A DNA stretch of 13,314 nucleotides from JAVMKJ01 sp031732855. Lineage in GTDB: Bacteria > Pseudomonadota > Gammaproteobacteria > Competibacterales > Competibacteraceae. The stretch's first letter is position 1. Every line of letters starts with the position of its first letter. The notes below the pieces were generated by a model that worked only from the letters and a program-made list of their open reading frames with translations, did not search any database and was not told where the DNA came from. The DNA is taken from positions 1 to 13,314 of the forward strand of contig JAVMKJ010000174.1 of NCBI GenBank assembly GCA_031732855.1, given 5' to 3'. Shown here one piece after another: positions 8,801 through 13,314 of the stretch. Both the position numbers and the translations under genes were made by a program.

Positions 8801-9421
8801 GTCGGTTTCGTATTGCGGTTCGAGGAGGAAAGCCGGGGAGGAGGCATCGCCGGCCAGCGCGTGGACCAGCCAACAGGCCGGCTCTCCTGGAGCGCGCGGT
8901 CGCCGCCGGGCCAGCAGCGCCCGATGTTCCGCCACCCACTCGGTCTGGACGAACAGCTTGGAAAACGCCGGGTGCGCGGCGTCGGCGGCCCAGATGTTCA
9001 GGACCACCTCGGCATAGCTGGTCGCTTCGATCCGCCGGGGACGGTCGCCGAGGTTGCGCAGCGTCACCCGCCGCAGCTCCAGATCGGCGTCCGGAGCGAC
9101 GCAGATCTCCAGCCGGGCCTCGATGTCGTCGTCCAGCCGGCACGACTCCGCGATGCCGGCCTGGAATCGGATTTCCTGGCGTTCCGCCGGTTTCGGCACC
9201 GGCTGATGGCCCAGCGACCAGAACGCGCCGCTGTCGAGGTCGCGCAGATACAGGAAGAACCCGTCGCCGTCCTCGATCGGGTCGGCATTCCAGCGGGTCA
9301 GCGCCAGATCGCCCCACGCCGAATAGCCGGTGCCGGCGACGGTCAGAAAGGTCGCGTAGCGGCCGCTGGCGAGCACGTATCCACCGACGGACCGGGCGTG
9401 CTGGATGAGGTCGGCATGCAT
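5900..9421 (-). CDS. GH94-family glycoside phosphorylase-like protein
   Basis: A 1173-residue protein without signal peptide or membrane helices, so probably cytoplasmic. It aligns by eye with the C-terminal GH94 portion of cyclic beta-1,2-glucan synthases (NdvB/ChvB), lacking their glycosyltransferase and membrane parts. It begins with the conserved LASGRYATFLTVAGTGYSAW. A first super-sandwich domain (about 15-295) and a second related one (about 345-625) share RNxGDRPRR and RDxxxGAFWSL motifs. An (alpha/alpha)6 barrel follows (about 640-1070), with FGFRDQLQDA (695-704) and GTGDWNDGMNRVG; the Asp at 831 or 834 should be the general acid. Inverting phosphorolysis of a beta-glucan or oligoglucan is likely; stand-alone 1,2-beta-oligoglucan phosphorylases have similar size, but the linkage is inference. 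Residues about 297-338 are an odd repeat-derived linker. The start ATG has GGGAG 7 nt upstream. A bifunctional synthase fragment is less likely since no GT84 gene is nearby. Confidence 0.85.
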   Translation of the reverse strand: MHADLIQHARSVGGYVLASGRYATFLTVAGTGYSAWGDLALTRWNADPIEDGDGFFLYLRDLDSGAFWSLGHQPVPKPAERQEIRFQAGIAESCRLDDDIEARLEICVAPDADLELRRVTLRNLGDRPRRIEATSYAEVVLNIWAADAAHPAFSKLFVQTEWVAEHRALLARRRPRAPGEPACWLVHALAGDASSPAFLLEPQYETDRACFIGRGYSLAAPRALVESEPLAGTTGNVLDPIVSLRRTVELPAGGEARATFLLGAAQERDAALKLAADHAAAARVEATFQAAAGHSADVAPLRPVSPPPRRAGGEKYPAGPSTATLSSQAGESRNGEEASDAEPLQFWNGHGGFSADGSEYVIRLEPDAAGRLRLPPHPWTNVVANPQFGFIASETGAGCTWSRNSRENRLTPWYNDPVLDPHGEALYLRDEEDGAFWSLPPGPIPQPVPYEVRHGFGYSRYRHASRELEQEVWLFVPREDPVKLALIRLRNPGDRPRRLSLFVYARLVLGVLPNDHAGEIVVEQDGTTGALLAVNRNREFAGRIAFAAVSPTDTVPVHITGDRATFIGRHGSPARPAALSRDRKLDGRLGVGLDPCFALQVTIQLEPGATAERAFFIGEADNRDEVRRLIGRYSEHGAVAAALAEVREFWRDWLSAVRIRTPAPALDLMVNGWLAYQTLSCRLWGRSAFYQSGGAFGFRDQLQDAAALLYHEPELTRRQLLLHAAHQFVEGDVQHWWHPPADRGTRTRFSDDLLWLPYLATFYARATGDWSLFGEPARFLRARPLEPGEDEAFLTPEDSGETASLYEHCCRALDRSLTHGRHGLPLMGTGDWNDGMNRVGREGRGESVWLGFFLYAILGEFIPVCGQHGDYNRARRYAAFRSHLAAALNEHGWDGEWYRRAWYDDGAVLGSAASDECQIDALAQAWAVISRTAPWARAESALDAVERHLISDRDGLIRLLAPPFEHTPHDPGYIKGYVAGVRENGGQYTHAALWVVRALAELGRRDRAARLLERLSPISRALDPAAVATYRLEPFAVAADVYGVAPHVGRGGWSWYTGAAGWMLRVALESILGLEPSEGNTLRLRPCIPDDWPGFHLRYRPPDGNAVYEIEVLNPGGGAQRVAAVEIDERPGRVEYGAACIPLFRDGHVHQVTVTLDRSCESKRDSKSNDAPG
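8400..8530. repeat. GC-rich palindromic repeat-like insert inside the GH94 gene
   Basis: This stretch encodes the low-complexity linker between the two super-sandwich domains (around residues 297-340, rich in Pro, Ser, Gly, Arg and Glu). It contains a perfect 9-bp inverted repeat with a 3-nt loop (8481-8489 TCCCCGCCG with 8493-8501) and a looser CTCTC/GAGAG pair at 8428-8450. It resembles dispersed intergenic palindromic repeats found in high-GC proteobacteria, here read through in frame without a stop. Whether other copies exist in the genome cannot be seen from this window. Confidence 0.45.
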
Positions 9422-9472
9422 GGACAGTCTCCCGGCGTGTTTGAACCGTTTAAGCTTGTTAAGTGTAGCTCT

Positions 9473-9501
9473 ACCGCGCCGAAGTGCCGTCCCGGCGCGG
9501 T
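9473..9501 (-). other. Perfect hairpin between the two carbohydrate genes
   Basis: ACCGCGCCG (9473-9481) and CGGCGCGGT (9493-9501) form a perfect 9-bp GC-rich stem with an 11-nt loop, starting 14 nt after the stop of the upstream secreted-protein gene. No T-run follows on the minus strand (TAGAGCTAC), so it is not a classical terminator. It may protect the upstream message from 3' decay, attenuate read-through, or be a processing site that gives the two genes different expression. Confidence 0.5.
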
Positions 9502-9515
9502 TTCATCCCTCGCCC

Positions 9516-12500
9516 CTAATAACGCAGTTCCACCTCCGCGGGGAACTGATCCAGCGTCAAGGCGTTGGCGGTGAAGGTGATCGCCGGTCGCCCACCCACC
9601 GTCACCTCCCGCAGCGGCCGGTCGAGCGGCGAGTGCAGGATGATGCGACCCGGCGGCACGGTCACGTCGCCGGACAATTGCACCCGCAGGGTGCTGGGCC
9701 CGCTCATCGCCATCCGGTAGTTCAAGGTTCCGTGCCAGGTCGGCATCCGCTTGACCGCGATCCCTTCCGGATTTTCCACCCAGGCGGCGGGAATGCCGGC
9801 CCCGATGACGAGCGCCTGGTCGGCCTCGCGCTCGTAAACGAACAGGCTGCGTGCCGAGCGGATGAAATCGGACCCGACCCAGGTGTGCGGCATGTCGCCG
9901 ATGAAGCGCGGGGCGCGGGGCTCGCGCCATACCACTTCGGCCCATTGGTTCCAGGCCGCCGGCCGCTGGCCTTCGAAGAAAAACTCCAGCGCTTCCAGCG
10001 CCCGGTCGCGGAAGCCCAGCCGGATCATGGTACCCACCACCCGCCACTCGTAAGGGGTATAGGCGATCCACTTCCGGTCATCGCGACGCGCGCGGAAAAA
10101 CTCGGCGTAACGCTCGAAAGTGCGGTCCAGCGCCGGTTGCGGCAACCACCCCAGCTCGCCGCCCGGATCGATGGCGACCGTGGTGGACGTCGGGTCGAAA
10201 TCGCCCAGTTCGACCGCCCCTGGAATATAGTCGATCTGGTGCAGCTTCATGGTCTCCAGGATCGAGGCGTACAGGTCCTTGCGAAAAGCGTCGCGCATCG
10301 CCGCGATCCGTGCCGTCTCGCCGTCCTCCCCCAGAATCGCCGCCATGTCGGCGGCGTCCTTCAGGCCGCGAAGGATGAAAAAGTTGTCCCAGTAGGAATG
10401 GCGCGGTTGGGTGGAGTAACCCTCGTGGCTGATCGACTCCGGCACCAGCCCGCAGTACATGCACAGTTCCGGGGTTCGGTAGATGTCGGTCAGCCGCTGC
10501 TGGCGCAGGTAGTCGATGTAGCCGACCGCCTTGAGCACGTACGGCCACATTTCGCGCAGGAAGCCGACGTCGCGGGTGTAGCGGTAGTACTCCATCACGG
10601 TGTAGATCAACTCGCCGTGACTGTCGTGCTCGGGGGTCGGGTCGGCCCCGCGCCCGTCCACGCAGCAGGGTACCTTGCCGTCCGCAAACTGGTAGGGGGC
10701 GTACCATTGCAGGAATTCGCGCACTTCCTGGGTGTAGCCCATGCCCAGCAAGGCGGCCGAGGTCAGGGCGCCGTCGCGGATCCAGGAGCGAGCATAGGCC
10801 CGCGAGCCGGGCTGGATGGCGGAGCCATCGCGGTTGATCAGGATGTAGGCCAGGTTGCTCTTGATGGTCCGGGCGAGCCGGCCGGCGGCCGGCGGCAGTT
10901 CCAGGCCGACCCGGTCCAGCCGCGCTTCCCAGTCGCGGCGGGTCTGCTCCAGCAAGCGGTTCACCTGAGCGGCGGCGTCGGCGTCGGTGGGGGCCGGCAG
11001 GCCGGTCTCGACGGAGTGGAACGGAACGCGCAGGTAGACCTCGCGCGCTTCTCCGGGCCGCAAATCCCAGCCGTATTCCAGCGCGCCCGAGGCATAGCCG
11101 AAACCATCCTCGACGCGAGTCCGGTCGGGCAGCTTGCCCGCCGCCAGATAATCGGTGATCGACCCCTGATCGAAGGTGGCGGCGCGGAACCGGTCGGGCG
11201 CGGTCAGAACGGCGATCGACTTGCCGTGGCCGTTGACCCGAATGACCCGGTCGGCGTAGTCCAGTTCGTGGATCGGCGAGACGCCGCTGGTCATGTTGAG
11301 GGACTGCCAGGGCGGGTTGACCTGGAACGGCCGCACCGCCAGAAACAGGCTAACGTGGCGGGTCTCGGCGCTCAGATTCTCGATCCGGTAGCGGAGGTAC
11401 GCCGACGAATCGCCCGGCCTGCCCGCCGCGAAAGCCGTGATCGACAGCCAGAAGTTTTCGTGCTGCCAGCGCACGGTCGGAACCGGCAGATAGCCGTCGG
11501 CCAGTTCCTGGGTGGCGTCGACGTCGGCCCAGGTGATCAGCCGGCCCTCGGCGAACAGGAACGGTTCGATGGTGAAGCCGGCCTTGTCGATCTCCAGCGC
11601 GCCGTCTTCCCCGAGCAGGGCTTCCTTGCCGTCCCCGCCGACCCCGATCACGGTCCAGTAACCTTGCTCGCCCTGGAAGAAGCGGGGATAGTAGCCGCGC
11701 GGGGCATCGCGGGCGATGGCCTCGAAGAATCGGTTGGGCGTGGCGGAGAAGTCGTAGGACTGGACCGCGAGGCGGCCGATGCCGTAGCCCTGGCCGCGGC
11801 TGCTGCGCTGCAGGTTGAGTCGGAGGTAGCGCGATTCCACGTTCGGCAGGAAGATGTAATCGCGCCGGCCGTTACCGTCGCGCACCGTGTAAACGGTTTT
11901 CCAGTCCTTGCCGTTGTCCGAGACCTGAGTCTGGTAGTCGGTGGCGTAATCGTCCGGATCCCAGTCGATGATCAGACCGCCGTACTCGCGGGTGAGGAGG
12001 AAATCCAGCATCAGCCATTGATCGTCGGCCAGCGCTCCACTGTGCCAGCGGGTCGCCAGGTCCGGATCCAGCACCGCCTCCGGAGGTTGGCCCTCGGCGG
12101 CGGTGGACGCGCTGGCGGCGGGCGTCAGGGTGTAATCCCGCACCGCCTCGCGTTCCTCGAAGGTGAGGTCGTCGATCCACACCGAGCCCTTGCCCGGCTT
12201 GCCCGGCGCGATGGCGAATTCGATCGCCGTTACCTCGTCCAGCGCTCCGCCGGGTCCCCAGGCCAGGCTGAGATGGCGCTTTTTGACCGTGAGTTCTTCC
12301 CACTCGCGGGGGAAGGTGTAGTCGTGCCGCTTGAGCCACCAGACGCTCTGGCGGGGGTCCACCAGCTTGAATTCGACGTTGCCGGTCGGACCTTCGCCGC
12401 GGGCGTGGAACCGGAAGGCGAAGTTTTCGGGCAGGCGCAGTGAGAAGGTTTTGCGGACGATGGCGTAGCCGGCGCCGTCCTGAAACTCGAAGTCCAGCCG

Positions 12501-12755
12501 CATGCTCCGGCCGACGTGGCCGCTATCCTGGGCGATTTCCAGGCGGGCGCCGGGCGAAGTGACCACGCTCCAGCCGCCGAGATCCTCGAAGTCGTCGAGC
12601 ACGACGGTTTTGCGGACGCTGGTCCCGCTGGGGGCGACCGGCGGGACTGCGGCGGGGGGCGCGGCGGGGTTTTCCGGCGTTGCCGCCGGGAGCGGGGGCA
12701 CGGTCACGAGCAGAATCGCCGTGAGCAGGCCGGACAGCACGGTCGAACGAAACAT
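9516..12755 (-). CDS. Secreted discoidin-domain, six-hairpin glycosidase-like protein
   Basis: A 1079-residue exported protein. Residues 1-24 form a signal peptide (MFRSTVLSGLLTAILLV, cleavage near PLPA-ATP), then a Pro/Ala linker. A jelly-roll module (about 50-195, VVLDDFEDLGGW to GKGSVWIDDLTF) resembles CIA30/CBM-type domains. An F5/8-type C (discoidin, CBM32-like) module follows (about 210-335, WHSGALADDQWLMLDF to YLRLNLQR). The rest is a super-sandwich plus (alpha/alpha)6 barrel like GH94/GH15-related six-hairpin glycosidases, with RSWIRDGALTSAALLGMG and EHDSHGELIYTVMEYYRYTRD. Catalytic residues cannot be assigned, and EC activity is unknown. It probably acts on a glucan outside the cytoplasm, upstream of the GH94 enzyme 94 bp away. 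Start choice is weak: ATG 12755 suits the signal peptide, but ATG 12815 or TTG 12830 are in frame and none has a good ribosome site. Confidence 0.75.
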   Translation of the reverse strand: MFRSTVLSGLLTAILLVTVPPLPAATPENPAAPPAAVPPVAPSGTSVRKTVVLDDFEDLGGWSVVTSPGARLEIAQDSGHVGRSMRLDFEFQDGAGYAIVRKTFSLRLPENFAFRFHARGEGPTGNVEFKLVDPRQSVWWLKRHDYTFPREWEELTVKKRHLSLAWGPGGALDEVTAIEFAIAPGKPGKGSVWIDDLTFEEREAVRDYTLTPAASASTAAEGQPPEAVLDPDLATRWHSGALADDQWLMLDFLLTREYGGLIIDWDPDDYATDYQTQVSDNGKDWKTVYTVRDGNGRRDYIFLPNVESRYLRLNLQRSSRGQGYGIGRLAVQSYDFSATPNRFFEAIARDAPRGYYPRFFQGEQGYWTVIGVGGDGKEALLGEDGALEIDKAGFTIEPFLFAEGRLITWADVDATQELADGYLPVPTVRWQHENFWLSITAFAAGRPGDSSAYLRYRIENLSAETRHVSLFLAVRPFQVNPPWQSLNMTSGVSPIHELDYADRVIRVNGHGKSIAVLTAPDRFRAATFDQGSITDYLAAGKLPDRTRVEDGFGYASGALEYGWDLRPGEAREVYLRVPFHSVETGLPAPTDADAAAQVNRLLEQTRRDWEARLDRVGLELPPAAGRLARTIKSNLAYILINRDGSAIQPGSRAYARSWIRDGALTSAALLGMGYTQEVREFLQWYAPYQFADGKVPCCVDGRGADPTPEHDSHGELIYTVMEYYRYTRDVGFLREMWPYVLKAVGYIDYLRQQRLTDIYRTPELCMYCGLVPESISHEGYSTQPRHSYWDNFFILRGLKDAADMAAILGEDGETARIAAMRDAFRKDLYASILETMKLHQIDYIPGAVELGDFDPTSTTVAIDPGGELGWLPQPALDRTFERYAEFFRARRDDRKWIAYTPYEWRVVGTMIRLGFRDRALEALEFFFEGQRPAAWNQWAEVVWREPRAPRFIGDMPHTWVGSDFIRSARSLFVYEREADQALVIGAGIPAAWVENPEGIAVKRMPTWHGTLNYRMAMSGPSTLRVQLSGDVTVPPGRIILHSPLDRPLREVTVGGRPAITFTANALTLDQFPAEVELRY

Positions 12756-12831
12756 GGGCGTGGTGGCTCGCTGGTGAGTATGGGCGTTCTTCCTTTTGGC
12801 ATGTTCGCTGTCCATATCGTCTGCGGTCAAC

Positions 12832-12880
12832 TACTATGTAATTGATTTAAATTGCTTTAAATTCAAAGGGATTTTTTGCT
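12832..12880 (-). promoter_or_regulatory. AT-rich promoter-like island upstream of the carbohydrate genes
   Basis: About 45 bases of AT-rich sequence interrupt GC-rich DNA just upstream of the secreted-protein gene. TTTAAATT occurs twice, at 12846-12853 and 12856-12863, offset by 10 bp. On the minus strand TTTAAA, 17 bases and CATAGT give a poor sigma-70-like match (4 of 6 in each box). No sigma-54 pattern was found here, so control seems to differ from the transporter operon. The island is the only promoter-like sequence found before the four-gene cluster. Confidence 0.35.
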
Positions 12881-13010
12881 ACCCCCGGAGTGATCCCCAT
12901 CGCTGCCGGGTGACGCTGTTCCCCCGTCGAAACTTTCAATTCGTGTCGGAGTGGATTCTAGCGTAGCGGCTTTCGCTGAGATGCAAAAATACACGCACGA
13001 GGGCGGAGGG

Positions 13011-13037
13011 ATAACCAGGGTAACCAGGATAACGGAG
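13011..13037 (+). repeat. Nine-base minisatellite (three units)
   Basis: Three adjacent 9-mers: ATAACCAGG (13011-13019), GTAACCAGG (13020-13028) and a diverged ATAACGGAG (13029-13037). A related stretch, AACAGGGTAATCAGGG, lies at 13091-13106. The region is non-coding as far as can be seen. The units suggest slippage or a variable-number repeat. Its role is unknown. Confidence 0.5.
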
Positions 13038-13201
13038 TCGTCGGCTAAATTCGTCTGGTGTGCGCCGTGCGAAAATTCTTCAGCGGGGGGAACAGGGTAA
13101 TCAGGGTGTAGTCGTTCACCCCCGTGGCTGCGGCACTGGATGATCGCCCCCAAGATCAGTCACGGCCCCCGCGCCGGGAACGGATAGCGGGATTTCCACC
13201 A

Positions 13202-13312
13202 GGCCGGGCGTCCGGCCCGGCCCCGTCGGTACGGGCGGTGCACGAACGGACCGCGAACCGCCCGCGCCGCCTCTGCCCGCCCGGCCCCACGCGCTGCGCT
13301 TGGCGGGGCCGG
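13202..13312. repeat. Cluster of three GC-rich inverted repeats at the right edge
   Basis: Three perfect 8-bp stems follow one another: GGCCGGGC/GCCCGGCC (13202-13209 with 13215-13222, 5-nt loop), CGGGCGGT/ACCGCCCG (13232-13239 with 13257-13264, 17-nt loop) and CCGGCCCC/GGGGCCGG (13281-13288 with 13305-13312, 16-nt loop). There are no minus-strand stops from about 13163 to the edge, but none of the frames looks like a protein I know. It may be a palindromic repeat cluster, a structured RNA, or the end of a gene beyond the window. The remaining DNA from 12881 to 13200 shows nothing else I can name. Confidence 0.4.
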
Positions 13313-13314
13313 CC

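Noticed and set aside
9405..12443. Plus-strand open frame of 1012 codons opposite the secreted protein
   Set aside because: Shadow of the minus-strand gene, which has a signal peptide and recognisable modules; no family features on this strand.
13011..13110. A genuine I-SceI or other homing-endonuclease site
   Set aside because: Only partial matches spread over two places; repeat slippage explains the pattern better and no intron or intein is present.
12863..13153. Minus-strand 96-codon open frame in the right spacer
   Set aside because: It runs through the minisatellite, has low-complexity mixed composition, and shows no ribosome site or family resemblance.

Overview
The window is GC-rich, densely coded bacterial DNA, most likely from a proteobacterium. 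The reasons are a sigma-54 promoter with its NtrC-type activator, Shine-Dalgarno-led genes, and a glycoside phosphorylase resembling the C-terminal part of cyclic beta-1,2-glucan synthases. I cannot name the genus from sequence alone. Every convincing gene reads on the minus strand. No tRNA, rRNA, CRISPR array or transposase was seen.

Layout in transcription order (right to left). 12756-13314 has no convincing gene; it holds an AT-rich promoter-like island, a 9-bp minisatellite and three GC-rich hairpins at the right edge. 9516-12755 encodes a secreted protein with two carbohydrate-binding-like modules and a six-hairpin glycosidase-like barrel. After a 94-bp gap with a perfect hairpin comes 5900-9421, a cytoplasmic GH94 glycoside phosphorylase-like protein of 1173 residues. 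Only 27 bp later lies 3917-5872, a membrane histidine kinase with two tandem Cache sensor domains. It overlaps by one base the NtrC/DctD-type response regulator at 2553-3917. These four genes could form one operon or two short ones.

The 2212-2552 spacer carries a near-perfect sigma-54 (-24/-12) promoter, an A/T tract, two copies of a TTGC-N6-GCAA dyad and a phased direct repeat. The promoter drives a two-gene unit: a small Cys-rich protein with a lone HisKA phospho-acceptor domain and no ATPase (1675-2211), then an OFA-family MFS carboxylate transporter (320-1663). A classical hairpin terminator (265-287) ends this unit. The left edge (1-107) holds part of an HTH regulator resembling a TumA-type antitoxin that lacks a usable start codon, with two abutting perfect dyads just upstream.

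Proposed logic (inference): the Cache kinase senses a small extracellular ligand, probably a carboxylate, and phosphorylates the NtrC-type regulator. The regulator binds the dyads and activates the sigma-54 promoter, inducing the transporter and the orphan phospho-acceptor protein, which may feed back on the relay. The two upstream carbohydrate genes may belong to the same response or may simply be co-directional neighbours.
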